Positions 1 to 12,083 of a DNA stretch of 64,000 bases are shown here, one piece after another. Under the pieces are notes generated by a model that was not told where the DNA came from, searched no databases, and saw nothing but the letters and a program-made list of their open reading frames with translations. The position numbers and the translations under genes were made by a program. Position 1 is the stretch's first letter; every line of letters begins with the position of its first letter. This DNA is from Bryoerythrophyllum caledonicum. Its lineage: Eukaryota; Streptophyta; Bryopsida; Pottiales; Pottiaceae. The stretch spans positions 23,694,462 through 23,758,461 of the forward strand of contig OZ020517.1 of NCBI GenBank assembly GCA_963971425.1, written 5' to 3'.

Positions 1-56
1 AAATGATTTGGAATATATCATTAATGATATCATACTTCTCTCAATCAGGACGCTCT

Positions 57-640
57 AAATTATCCTTGACTCGAGGATAATTTGTAAATTATTATTACAC
101 ATATATTGGATAAAAAATGATATAACCATTGCACAACCAAAGTAAAGAGGATCTCTGAATTAAACCTTTGTCATGCAACTTGTGTATCATAAGATTAAAG
201 GCAGTTATCCTTGACTCGAGGAAAATCACTAAAGTAAAATATTTAAGAAACTTTAAAAAACTTGTTTAAATCTATCCTCAGCTTCAGGATATCTCTAAAA
301 AAGTGTATCCTTCATATTGGCTCAAGGATGATACAAGTAGGCATCATACTTCCATTTGCATGACCATTCCTGTGATTATTTTGGATTTTTTAATTTTTGA
401 ATAGCATTAAATTGAGATGAGTTATCCTCGACTCAAAAATAACTCACATGTTAACTACATTTTATCATACTCAATCACCAGTTTACACTTTATTATTCAC
501 GTGGGGTAATGTATAGTCTTACTTAAGTTTTATCCTCAAGTCGGGGATACATCTGACGAAATATTCACTAACTAGTCAATTACATAACTCTTTGATACAA
601 TCACGTGAAATATTGTTTATCTCAATTCAAGGATAAGAAT
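57..640. repeat. Cluster of degenerate TTATCC..GGATAA palindromic motifs
   Basis: About seven copies of an imperfect palindrome lie at roughly 57-84, 204-225, 273-291, 305-333, 419-444, 528-550 and 616-636. The best copy reads TTATCCTTGACTCGAGGATA: arms TTATCCT/AGGATAA round a TGACTCG-type centre. Other copies keep the TATCC and GGATA arms, or one of them. Spacing is irregular (about 30-140 bp), so this is not a simple satellite. One further clean copy sits at 48,132-48,153. No coding sequence is visible here. Function unknown; it could be the subterminal part of an element cut by the window edge. Confidence 0.6.
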
Positions 641-2660
641 ATTAACAAAAAAAAAATATCCAATGAGCTCCGCAATGCTACAATTATCCCAAAATTTCCG
701 GAACAATTTATACAAGGTTCACTCCCTGTGCACTTCGTACCAAAAACGAAAGTCGGAGAACACAATTGAAATAAACATAATGGCTTTTGCCGCGACAAAG
801 ATAGCATACAACAATCGCCCCACGGATCAATGTTTGGTGCAACGTTGGCATACCCTAGGAGAATATAAATCCAGCCAACGTTCAAAAAATACAATCACAC
901 ACACCAACACTTCTACACTAAAACCCTTCAACAATATCGACAAATACAGTATCTTACTGCAAAGAAGCAAGAGCTTGAAGCATGAACAAGGGAGCCGAGG
1001 CGAATTGCAGAGATGTTTAGAGAGGAAAGAGTACGAAATGACTTTCTTGAACTAAAAGTATGAAAGCCATGAGCGGAGCCGTGCACAAAAATAGGAATTG
1101 GGCGGGAAAGAGAATTTTCAATAGCAACATTATTTGGCAGGAAAAAAAAACATTATTATTATCACTATTTTTCAGTTGACGAGGTAAATTTCTTGGTATT
1201 AGGGTCATACTAATTTAGAAAGGCAACCAATCCAAATGAAACAAAATAAAATTAGCTGTGAATCTTTATCATTTGTGTTCCAAAAAAAAACAAAAATACA
1301 AAACAAAAGGAAACTTCTTTTGATAAAATAGAATCTTCTAATGGTTCAGAAACGTAAATTAGTTTATATTTATAACTAAAAAAACAATAAAAAATTATAA
1401 ACAAAATTGCTAAATTAGTGTATAAAATATACTGAATTAATTTAGAAAATGACCTTATGTCATAGAAAATAATTTGAATAATCTTTTTTAGAAATTAAAA
1501 AGATTTTATCTTTTTAATTCGTTTTAATATTATTTTTGAAATAAATATTCATCAATATCTAATTTTTATTCAAAATAGAAAATTTGTAAATTCAATACAG
1601 TTTTCTAAATTAAAAATTTCTCAATTACAATTACTTTTGAATATGTAAATAACTTTAATGAAGGAAATAAACGAATAGTGTCTCAAACATATATTTTTTA
1701 TAAAGTTTGGCAAAAAGATATAATAACTATATATAATTCAAAATCTTTAGAAAAAAGTTGGGTCTCAAATTTAATGATATGAAACAAAATTTAAAAACAT
1801 TCAAAATAGGGAAATAAATGTATTAATTACAGCTTAATATTCATGAAGAAAGTGCTGGAAAAAATGGTTTAAGTGCATTAAGATGTACAATTTATCTTCA
1901 CAAAAATGGTATAAAATAACACCAAACAAATGGAGAAATAAAAATAGGTATTAATGGAAAATAAAAAAAGTGAGAAAAACTTTCATTTTAAAGAAACAAA
2001 AAATAACCTTTGACATTGGTCTAAAAATGAATTCCTTACAACAAGGTTACAATTTTATTTTGCACCAAAATAGAAAACTAAAAACATGATACCAACATAA
2101 ATTTTAAATATCCTATAGTTATCTTGATTTTAAAAGACTTCCAAATTTTATTAAATTGACTTATATGAAAGGAAAATATATAAATAATAATAATTTTTTA
2201 CTAACAAAAAAGTCAAATACTTAAAAATATATCAAATTAGAATTAACTTAATGGCTATTTAGAGGACAAATATAAAAAAATATTCAACTAAAATTAAAAA
2301 TTCTTCTTTATCTAAAATTTCCACACTAAAAAGAAAAAAACATAGTCAAAATTAAAAGTCACTTTGACAAAGTGACAATCATCAAACTAATTGTCAAAAA
2401 AATGTTATTCTACTTTTAATCGCACATAATTTCTACAACTTTTGCTAGTGCGTACCCCAAGATGATATTTCGCTTTTGTTTAAAATGCATGAAATTTTAA
2501 ATATATTTCACCTTCTTTTTGTAGAGATAAAGGTTTAAATATATTATCAATAAATTTCAAACATTGTTTACCCTGAGTACTTGATAAGAAAACTTTAATG
2601 CATAAAATAATAAGTCTTTTTTTGAAATAAAAATAAGATTTTTAAGGAATTTAGATTTTT
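641..2660. other. AT-rich interval, no recognisable gene
   Basis: A 130-codon open frame on the plus strand (663-1055) resembles no family I know and a TATA-like ATATAAAT (about 864-871) lies inside it, so it is not called as a gene. From about 1,200 the sequence is very AT-rich with many stops in all frames. Confidence 0.4.
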
Positions 2661-2669
2661 TAAATTTTC

Positions 2670-2742
2670 CCTCTAAAGGCCCAAGAGTCCCACGTGGAGA
2701 CTTTTACAGCCTTTGAAAGGGACTCTAGGGCCTTAGGGGTCA
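2670..2742. repeat. Short imperfect hairpin
   Basis: CTAAAGGCCCAAGAGTCCC is followed about 30 bases later by GGGACTCTAGGGCCTTAG, giving a stem of about 18 bp with one or two mismatches. It stands out as a GC-rich island in AT-rich surroundings. It could be the core of a MITE or a small-RNA hairpin; nothing more can be said from sequence. Confidence 0.45.
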
Positions 2743-3384
2743 AAATGAATATACATCACAAATAGCAATTTGTTTAAATAGGCAAATGAAACAAAAAATT
2801 GAATAACTAAATCTTGAATTTGCTATGCTTCCAAAATGTTGCGAATAACTAAATTGATTTTGGTTTCATACAACTAATGAAAGTCAGTTTAGTATGCTAA
2901 GAATTTTGTATGTATAATTAATTTTTTGGAGGTTGAATTTGTGAATGAAAACACAGAGAACTTCATATTTTGTATTGTTCAAAAATTCCTTTTTGGGGTC
3001 AATATTATAGAAAGATTAATTTTTATTGTCAAATTGTTTATAAAAGTATTCTAGAATGTTATAAAATTGCAAGGCAATTTATAATGAATCAATGAGTTAA
3101 CTAATGTTAAGTTAAATTTTGAGACAAATTTAATTAGTTCATTGAGGTAAAATGCTTTTTGAATTTGGAGATTGACATTCTAAATAGATTTTTTATGTGA
3201 TTAATATGTACATGTGAGAGATATTTTAAATTACATGGATATCCATGATAGTACATCCAATTTCATGCTAATTTTTGATAATTTGCCAAAATATGTTCAT
3301 AATGCAACAAAGTGCCACAATTGGTACCGAATCAATCATTCTTGCTAAAATTTGTTAAAAGGATGAAAAATTCCCATAATGTTG

Positions 3385-4330
3385 GAAGTAATTCACATTG
3401 AAGAATATTCATACTCCAAAAGAACGAAGTGTCAAACATGGGCTATTTCAAAGTTTGGTCGGATTCCTATGGTGTCAATTTCAAACATTCGTCTTTAAAA
3501 ATTTTACTATAGAAGGGCATTACTAAGACCTTAGTAGGAAAACAAATTTTTCCTGAATTGGAGATTTGACGAAACAACTATAGAGTTTTGAATTTCACAT
3601 GGGGAGTGCATGCACCTCGGGCACCTCAAAAAACCTTTGCTAGGACACTATTGAATGTGAGATTTTCAATACTCGCAAGTAATATTATTTCCTCTCACAT
3701 TGTCAAAAAAAAATTCTTGTCTTTAGTGAAAAATAGCATAGTACCAACCCAAGTGAAACATTTTTAGACATTGTCACTCATTGTCGGATTTAAATATCAA
3801 AAAATACTTCTTCTTTTCTACATCGAACCTCAAGATCGTTATATTTTTCACTTTTTATTTTTTCCATAACAATATGTGGTGTAAAGCTTCCTATTGACCA
3901 TTCGGATGATCAATCTAAAACATTTTAAGTTCATAAAAGATTAAAGCATGGATTAGCAAATTTGAACCTCCAGTCCTTGCACAATTGTTTTGACTATGTT
4001 ACACCCAACGTCTACCTGTAAACTTTGCGATATGAGGAACTAACATCATGCTTCACAAGATGGTAATGGATTTAGACCTTGTGTAGTGCAAAAATTTGAC
4101 AGGAAGTGAAGCCAAAGTCAGTTGATGCACTGAACGCATGGAAGAAAATGAACCATTTGCTTGACTTGAAACACTATAATCTTTCAATCTGTGCAGTCAA
4201 AGATTATGAAATTTTAAAAGTATATTACTATACAAGTCTTAATTGAGATCCTATGGTCAAAACTATAAATAAAGTTTTAGTTTTTTCCTTTGTTCATTGC
4301 ACTAGAATCCAACAAGTTTGAAGTGTTTTT
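3385..4330 (+). repeat. Dispersed repeat, copy A (inverted relative of 33.39-34.14 kb)
   Basis: Long stretches match the reverse complement of 33,390-34,140. Shared landmarks include TTCACTAAAGACAAGA, GAAAATCTCACATTCAATAG and GGAAATAATATTA on the other strand, in the same order with small indels. A shorter related piece is at about 32,010-32,125. No open frame is conserved between copies, so this looks like non-coding element sequence such as an old LTR or MITE family. Boundaries are approximate. Confidence 0.55.
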
Positions 4331-5080
4331 TTTTTGTGTGAAATTGTTTCGGTACCTTAGGGATTAATCAAAGTGCTTAGGGAAGAAAAAAATGTAGTAA
4401 AAAAAGTTAAAGAAAGAAATAAAAATATCAAAGTGTTAAACGAACCAACGCACAATTTCCATGTAATTTTCAAATTGAAAATGATTTGTTATTCATTCGT
4501 CTCGACCATTAGGTGACGGATGATATCCGTTGCATAGTAAAGGGGGAACGAAGTAGTAACGCCGACCTAAAACCGCTGCGGCCATTTCACTCTCCTCTTT
4601 CTCGTTGGAGCTGTGAGTGTTTGTGTGTTTGAGTGTGTTTGAGTATGTGTTCGAGCAACGACGAGACCGTATGAGCAATTGGAGAGCGTTAGCGGGTGAG
4701 TAGAAATTAAGACCTAAAATTAGCAAACTTTAAAAAAATCATTTAAAAAAAAATTGAATTAAAAAATATAATGTCTAATTTAGATTAAATAAATTTGGAA
4801 AAATATAGACCTATAACCGTGGAACATTTTACTCATTCACCCTTCTAAGGAATGTAAATGAAATGTGAATCATTGGGATTTCAAAGATAAATTATTAAAT
4901 TTGGAAAAATAGGGGTCCTATCACCGTGGAACATGTTACAAATTTTCCTTTTTTACAGATGCAAATGATAACCCTTTTGTCTATGGATGACTCCGTCGGA
5001 TGATATATTGAAGTAGAGTTGTGAAAGTTGAAACAAATGAAACGGAAGACATATATCGGATATTTAACAAAATACGGACA
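4331..5080. other. No recognisable gene; short direct repeat
   Basis: A segment with the landmarks TTTGGAAAAATA and ACCGTGGAACAT occurs twice about 105 bp apart (near 4,793-4,835 and 4,897-4,940). A 77-codon minus-strand frame (4,493-4,726) has no recognisable homology. Nothing else is seen. Confidence 0.35.
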
Positions 5081-5096
5081 AATGAAAGTCCAGAAA

Positions 5097-5345
5097 TAGT
5101 CGTCGGCTGCCAGCCGACGACTGCCAAAGCGTCTTATCAATGATCTTCTAAAGTGCCTAACTCACTCATTTTCTATCCCAATGGAGCTTATGAGATGTTC
5201 TTTGGCATCTACGGAAAATGAGGATGTCAAAAAACACCTCATAAGCTTGATTTGGACAAAATTTGAGTAAGTTATGGCCGTTTGAAATTATCATACGAAG
5301 AGAAGCGTCGGCTGGCAGCCGATAAGATTTCAGAGTCAAATCGGT
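5097..5345. repeat. Nested inverted repeats with GTCGGCTG.CAGCCGAC core
   Basis: GTCGGCTGCCAGCCGAC (about 5,102-5,118) and GTCGGCTGGCAGCCGAT (about 5,308-5,324) are each nearly self-complementary and flank a second inverted repeat: AGCTTATGAGATGTTCTTTG (5,186-5,205) against the complement of the segment ending CACCTCATAAGCT (5,246). The arrangement suggests a small MITE-like hairpin element. No target duplication was confirmed. Confidence 0.45.
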
Positions 5346-7380
5346 CCTCAAATGCTGATTTTGTCCAAATTTTGTCAAATATCTATTATATATACAACGT
5401 CACATTTGTCAAGTGGCATGAACATAGAATCTATAGATATATGATTAAAGAAAAATATGCAAAAATGATATGCGGCAAAAACCAAACACAACAATATTGA
5501 CCTCTTGTATAATGCTCAATAGTATAGCAACGTCCCCAGTTCTTATCTGCCAATAAAGTTTCAAGCAAACTTCTATAATAGAATTGCTTCGGTAATGGAT
5601 ATGAGTTCGTTGAATTTGAGTGTTAGGGCATGGACAAACATGTCCTCCAGCTCGTCGAGTTTGTATATGATCCTATAGATGAAGTATACATGCTTGCAAT
5701 TAATCCATGACTAGCCGAATTGGTTGGCCTTCGGCTATATTGAAACAAAGTCCGGACATGTACAAGCCGGAATTGACTTCAACGTTGTCGTATAGAGAAG
5801 GGAGCGCTTTGAGAATTCACGGAGAATCTGGCTGCAACCGGAATAGATGGCAAGAGAGTCGAGTCGTGTCTTCAATTCTTTTGATCTTCAAACCTTCATA
5901 TCTTCATAACTTCAACTCTTCAAACAACTCCCCATTGGCCTATCATGTGGTGGCTCTAAACGGATTAAGGGAAAGATAAAGTAATATGAACCCACGGCCT
6001 CGGACGGGTAAAACGAGAGTGCCAAACCACAAGCCGAAACCGTCCGAAGGATTGACTCCTAAATTTCAAACCCACGGTGACCAACAATTACGCCTCACCG
6101 GTAGGAACAATATAAATACGACCGTGTGGGTGATCAATTCCACTTTGCCGCGATAAATTTTACGAAGTAGAATTGAAAACAACTAGCCTCCAAATCCGGC
6201 TAGGAATAACAAAATAAAGACAACCAGCCTCCAAATCCGGCTAGGAATAACAAACCATAAGCCAGAACATACGAGTCTTCATGTCTTCAAATCTTCATGT
6301 GTTCAAAACACAAAGAAACTCAAAAGAAGTGTTTAAAAACACAATGGAAAAGCTTCCACCAAGGCTGTAACCTTCAAACAAGTGCCACAAATGACTCAAA
6401 ATTCTAACTACTAAATGTAACAACTATTTAGAAAGCTAATACAAATAATTAATACTCCTCCAAATTTCAAGTCATTCTAAACTACTGCGTGAAAGTTATA
6501 TGAGTTCATAATTCTGCCCTTCTAGATATTCAGTCACTCATAACTTCTTCAAAATTCCAAATCTCAATTGTAACAGCTTTTTGGAGAGCTATGACAATGG
6601 TGCATACATTTTTCCAATCTCAAGCCATTCTAAACTACTGTCCAAAAGTTATGGCTTGTTGAAACCTCTGCCCTCTCAATGGATGGCCTCGGGTTTTTTA
6701 CAATTTCAAACCTTCATAACTTTTGCAATACAACTCCAATAAACTTGAATGATAAGTTTATGGAAAGCTAAAAAATAGTTCTACAAATCCTGAAATTTTC
6801 AAAGAGAGACGCAAAAACTACAAACTTTGGTGGTCACCCGAATCTCTACTCCTCTTCGTTCGGTGGCAGCAGACCCTCCTCCACTTACTCGCTTGTAATT
6901 TTTTGTCTACAACTCTAAATCAAACAAAAAAATATATCTATGGAAGCGCATCTCAAAGAGAAAGAAACCCTCAAAATTTCATTCCAAAATATTTCTTACA
7001 ACCCGAGTTACCACCCATCAAACTCTCGGCTCTCCACACCCACACATACTTCACTCCAAAAACAAACTAATCATTTTTCCCTCAAAAATCCGACTAAGAG
7101 GAAGAAAGAAGATGCCCTTTTATCCTCTAGACCCCTAAGGTGGATGAGATGAACCCATGTGCATAACACATGGGCCTCAAAACACCCATTGGCCCTAGGA
7201 AAACTCAAAAGATAAGTACATATTTATCTTTCTAGGTCAACAAACCTCTAGAGTTCAAACTAGGAGGTAAACTACCCTCTGTCTACCATTTTTTTTTTCC
7301 AACATTCAAACGGAACACAAACTGCTTATATTTAATACAAAGTTTGAATCAAAATCAAGTAGAGTTAAAACTTAAATTAA
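5346..7380. other. Unassigned, possibly old LTR sequence
   Basis: No protein homology is seen. It holds a 41-bp-period tandem duplication (6,180-6,213 and 6,221-6,254; shared core CCAAATCCGGCTAGGAATAA), a TATA-like AATATAAATAC near 6,109-6,119 and a T10 run at 7,289-7,298. Because the next feature is a fragment that in the young gypsy element lies just inside an LTR, part of this interval may be a decayed LTR of a related element. That is inference only. Confidence 0.3.
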
Positions 7381-7389
7381 AGAAGAGTG

Positions 7390-7764
7390 CTATTTCATTT
7401 GCAAGAACTTGAGGATGCGCTTGAGAGTGATTGCGATGTAATCTGCACGCTGAGTCTTTGTCAAAGAATTCACTGGCCCTTCTAACCAACGATGGTGGCG
7501 AGCGCTTATCTCGATTGGCCTAGGTATACAAAAATAATGGTCTTCGTTTAGACCCTCGAAACTCCCTTCAAATGTCACTTCACGGGTGTCCGGTTCAACA
7601 CATCCAATTTGAAGTAAAACTAAAACACGAGTGTCCCTTTGGAGATTTCCATGCCAACGCCGCTCAACACGAGGCTGTTTCAACGGACCAGAAGATCCAA
7701 CTTCATCTTGTAGGTGGAATGACAATGGTATGGAAACCGCCGGCTGGGATGGTTGAATTGGCAA
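7390..7764 (-). pseudogene. Relative of the gypsy accessory ORF (HHRWL family), isolated copy
   Basis: This 124-codon frame resembles the extra ORF found after pol in the young gypsy element (51,505-52,014). Shared in order: a GNL..RVL segment, a glycine then EP, a YEG/FEG.ND(E).Y segment, an RP motif, HHRWL.G, an alanine-aspartate pair and a C-terminal R.L.FL. No gag, protease or pol sequence is visible beside it, so it is probably a remnant of another element or a dispersed copy of the same gene. On the sense strand a run of ten A lies about 90 bases after the stop, comparable to the A32 tract about 80 bases after the stop of the other copy. The domain is not one I can name. The copy is shorter at the N-terminus than its relative. 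Confidence 0.5.
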
Positions 7765-7779
7765 CTAAGATAAGGAAAG

Positions 7780-9340
7780 CTGTAATTCTACCTCCGGTTC
7801 AGACTCTAGATCTTGTGACTCTATAAAAACCCTCTTGTTCAACATTTTACAGTTCGAATTTCAAATCCAAACATGAACTCTAAGAACGTGAAGGAATATT
7901 TTGACTTAGTGAATATTGTTTACGGCTTTCGTCTTTTAAACAATTCCATGAACAATAAGCCTCACCTTGAAGCTACTGGAAGCGTCACCAATAAGCTTCG
8001 TCCTCCTAATCAAAGATCTTTCCAAAAAGGTAAACAAATAAATATTTTATACACTGTACATATTTACATCATGACAACGTAACAATGCTTTAAGGCGTGG
8101 ATAGTCGAGGAGTTAACCTCAAGATTTACATTGCAGCCAATCCGGAGAAAAGCAACATTGAGCACCTCCAAATCATTGCCTTTACCGTAGAGGCAGACCT
8201 CCATTGATGAAATTGAGCGGCAATTAGCCTGCCTGAATGGTGCTTCACCACTTAGATGAATGGAGCTGTAGAATGTTTGTTAACATCTTCTAAAATTGGG
8301 TATGCAACATGGCTAAGACCATCGACATTGATTAATTAGAAGTTTTGATGGAGAGACAATTTTTGCTTCCGTGGATGCATGAAAATTGGCGCGCTTGACA
8401 ACAATGATCCCCAACTGCTTAAGATTGGTGTTTCTTATAAAGGCAAGATTTGTAGGACGTTATTTGGGCAAGTAAGAACCTACTTATGGCAAGAGCCCAA
8501 AACACAATGGTAAATATTGTTGGGGCAGAAAAAAAAATCCATGTTGCTAGATTTTACCAATGTAATAGTCGTCCAGTTCCTAGTGTATGTGGGATATAAA
8601 GTGGTATTTTTCTTTTGGATGATCTTCATTGTACACTGCTTTCTTGAAAAGGCGTCAAGAGCCTACTATGCTAGACTAGAGCAATGTTTAGGTACTTTAG
8701 TGATATGCCGATCGGTAACATCATAGATAGATTCCTCTACCTCGTAACTTGAGTAAGTCGATTGTGCCCGACAATGTCCATACATTCTGGCAAGTATTTG
8801 AGTAAGTGGATTTGGCAAATTGTATGTGTTGGTAGTTAGATCAACATCCACATCCAGTTCCGCACCCTCACCAACGTCTCAAAGAACTTCACGAGTCCTT
8901 TTGGCCTTAGCCAACTTGGAGACGGTAAAATTGATTTTCTCCAAGGGGAGAGGGGGGTGAGTCGAACTTCGATTATGGGGATACTAGGTCAATTTTTTGT
9001 TATGTGCATTACGTTTAGAGTAGACTGATAGAAGATGTGATTTATAGCAAAAGCTCGAAGAGTTGTCACTTCAATACATGTTCATATAGTTGAGGGAAAG
9101 AAGAAAAGAAATAAATGTAGTTTTTTATTTCTAAAGTAATAAGCAATTGAGGAAGGCGAAGATGGAAAGAGACAAGGCCTAGAGGATGACTTAGGAGATA
9201 CCCATTGTACCCTATCAATAAAGATTAACAAAGGTGCGAATTTGCCAACTATTAGAGAGGTTGGTGAAACGCCATCTATACAAAAGAAAGACTGCATGAA
9301 GGACAAAGATGATAAGGACACAAAGGGCTCAAACTCTCAA
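7780..9340. other. No recognisable gene; weak coding-like traces
   Basis: Short open stretches, for example about 8,094-8,211 and 8,420-8,470 on the plus strand, have protein-like composition but are broken by stops and match no family I recognise. They may be debris of an element or gene. Confidence 0.25.
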
Positions 9341-9344
9341 AAGC

Positions 9345-10620
9345 ATGCTCAAGGAGGGTGCCGGTACCAGCACCTCTTTGGGAATACCTATATGAAACTC
9401 CAAGGCATATTCAAAAGACGTGCCATTAACAACACCCCCATGGTAGTGATTGATAAGTCAATTCTTATTAAATCGTGCTATAGAGTTCGTGACGCACTTT
9501 CTAAAATAGTGTGACACGTTAAAAATTGAGCTTGGAGCACTGTTTTATGCGCGGATGAAGTATGTCTTTAAGAAACTATATTCATGCATAACTTTCTCAT
9601 GCAAGCTCCATTTCTTATGGGCCATACCATTTTAGAAATGGAATCAAAGTCTCAAGAGCTTGTTCTAGGGCGTGCCGGCACCGGCAATCCTTTGGGAGTG
9701 CCTACAAGAAACTCCAAGGCACATTTAAAAGGGAAGTGATGAAAGACAACCCCTTGGTAGTGAATGGTATGTCTATTTGAATTCAATCCCACTATAGAGC
9801 TTATGAAGCGCTTTCTAAAATAGTGTAGAACATTAAACATTGAGCTTGGAGTAGTGTTTTATGCGCGGATGAAGTATGTCAAGAAAGAACTTCATTCATG
9901 CATAATTTTCTCGTCTTAACTCCATTTCTAATGTGCTACACCATTTTAGAAATGGCATCAAACTTTCAAGAGTGTGCTGTAAAAGCCCGCCGGCACCAGC
10001 TGCCCTTTGGGAGTGCTTACACAGGACTTCATTCACGCACAACTCTCTCATCCAAGCTCCATTTCTAATGTTTGATGCCATTTTTTAAATGGCATCAAAT
10101 TCTCAAGAGCCTACTCTATAGGCCTGCTAGCACTGGCTGCCCTTTGGGAGTGCTTACAAAAATCTTCATTTGCGCACAACTCTCTCATCCGAGCTCCATT
10201 TCTAATGTGCCATACCATTTTACATATGGCATCAAGTTCTCAAAAGCGTGTTCTAGAGCTTGTCCGGCACCGGCGATCCTTTGGAAGAGCTTACAAGGAA
10301 CTTCTTTCACGCATAACTCTCTCATCCGAGCTCCATTTTTATTGTGCCATATCACTTTTGGAATCGCATCAAGTTCTCAAGACTGTACTCAAGAGGGCTG
10401 CCGGCACCGGCACCCCTTTGGGATTACCTTCAAGAAACTTCGTGGCACTTCCCTTTGGAATGATGGTTCTTCAAGTGACATATTTCATTTTGATGTCATT
10501 CCGGCAACTCTTAGTTGATATCCGCATGTAGTCTTGTTGGTTTTCTTACTTGCCGACCAAGATTCTTGGTACTACCAAGGGGCTTGCCGGTGGCGGCAGG
10601 GGGTCAATAGTACGTTTACA
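9345..10620. repeat. Degenerate repeat array with GCCGGCACCGGC core
   Basis: The core (G/C)CCGGCACCGGC plus CCTTTGGGA(G/A)T(G/A)CCT-type sequence recurs near 9,358, 9,675, 9,988, 10,125, 10,263, 10,400 and 10,575. Between cores are variants of CTCATCCGAGCTCCATTTCT and of ATGGCATCAA..TTCTCAAGAG. Unit spacing is about 310 bp in the left part and about 137-140 bp in the right part, so the array seems to have been built from sub-units. Frames crossing it (such as 10,072-10,518) are by-products of the repeats. Confidence 0.6.
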
Positions 10621-11160
10621 AACTGTGAAAACAAGGCTTTTTTAGCCTCTAGTCTTTTGTAATCTAAATTAAAAGGTGACAGCAAAGGAAGATAATATCT
10701 AGCAATGGAAACATAATTTAACAAATATTGGATTGTTCATCCACAAATATAGTTTAAGAGCTAGGTTATTGACCTCGTGAGGCAAGGTACCATTGCCCTA
10801 TGGATGCTCAAATAACAAGCTATATGCTTTCCTCGGCAAGTATGCCATCTATTTAGAAATATCGACTATGAACATCTTAGCTACGACCACGGTCCTTTGG
10901 ATCGCTTTAGATGGAGAAGTAACCCTAGTGGCTTTTGCTGACGGAGCCAAGGAGGCCTGCCAATGTTGGCACCCCCCAAACTCTCCACAATCCTCATTCG
11001 ATTTTACGGAATCAACTAAAAGAATATCAATGAATAGACTGCAGATTTCTTCTATTAAATGTTGTGGCTCTTTGTTTCATTACGTCAGACATGACATCAA
11101 AGCTGAGAAAAGATATTGAAGGTGTGATCTTTAAGAACATCTCATTTGGTGAATGTCTTC
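10621..11160. other. No recognisable gene
   Basis: A 108-codon plus-strand frame (10,793-11,119) has no recognisable homology. Nothing else is seen before the solo LTR. Confidence 0.3.
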
Positions 11161-11165
11161 ATACT

Positions 11166-11973
11166 TGTGGAGCGAAAAACTCTAAAATAACATTTTTCAA
11201 AAAAATTAGTATAAAAAGGGTTGTGGATATATTTAGAAATTAGTAATATGTGTTGAAAGTCTATCGTAATTAGTTAAAGTCTTAAAATAACTAATTAAAT
11301 AAGAGACTCCTTGAGATTAGCTAAAGTAGTGCCCTTTGAGGATTCCAAGAGATAGACCTTTTAATGAAAAGGTGGTAGCTATTGACATAGTGAAATGATT
11401 AGTTAAGGCTAGGGACACACCTTTTCTTAAAGGGTGTCTTCCCAAGAAATTTAGAATTACAAGTAGGCTAAAATTTACAATGATTTCACCACTACCATCT
11501 TGGAGCTTGGAATGCGTCCTAGCTTTAAAAGCTAGTAGTTGAAGAAATCTCTTATGTTGTAAGAGTATTGTGTTATGTGTGAAATTATTAATATATATAA
11601 CTATTCATTGAACATACATGTGTCAATATTGTGTGCTTTGAGTCTCATGTTTGTGGCATTGAGTAAGAGAGCTTCATATTAGAAATTGAGGAAATACCTT
11701 GATTAGATTGATTGTGATAGCCTAGAGTGTTGGCATAATTAATCATAAAAGAGTGTGGGCTTATGATTACTGGAATAAGAACTTTTAATTCGCCTAGACT
11801 AGGAAGTCTATGCATGAGTGATAGGCAGTAAAAGTGTTAGGTAGGAATTGCATTATAGGATAGATATTCGGGAAAACTACTTAAGTATTTGATGTTAGTC
11901 CATCCCCTAGAACAAACCTAGTGTGTGTGAGTCTTGGGTGTTGTGTAAGTCAACCCACGTTTTTAACCTTACA
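11166..11973. mobile_element. Solo LTR (808 bp), 5-bp target duplication ATACT
   Basis: The sequence begins TGTGGAGCGAAAA and ends CCTTACA, giving TG..CA ends. It is flanked by ATACT on both sides (11,161-11,165 and 11,974-11,978). Its first 70 bases and its last 45 bases resemble those of the solo LTRs at 36,160 and 37,850: shared TTTTTCAAAAAA, AAAAGGGTTGT.GATATAT and, about 40 bases before the end, CTTGGGTGTT. A central stretch with CTAGCTTT..AAAGCTAG followed by TGTTGTAAGAGTA is also shared. No internal retrotransposon sequence is present, consistent with LTR-LTR recombination. Orientation cannot be fixed with certainty; by analogy with the others the TGT(A/G)GAGC end is taken as the start. 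Confidence 0.85.
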
Positions 11974-12083
11974 ATACTGAATGGCCAATCAACATTCAGA
12001 AGTCAACATTTTATCTATAAAAGCAATTATCTAGGGTTCCAGTTTAGGGAGCTTGGTACCTGACCTTTTTATTTGTTTTGGTT

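Noticed and set aside
663-1055. 130-residue frame as a host gene
   Set aside because: No recognisable domain, a TATA-like box lies inside it, and composition is similar to the surrounding non-coding DNA.
8094-8470. Relationship of this stretch to LINE ORF1 (a KGKICRT segment)
   Set aside because: The similarity to KGKVCKS is limited to a few residues and the surrounding order does not match.
9345-10620. Possible CRISPR-like array
   Set aside because: Units are 137-310 bp, degenerate and without equal spacers; the context is a eukaryotic transposon-rich genome.
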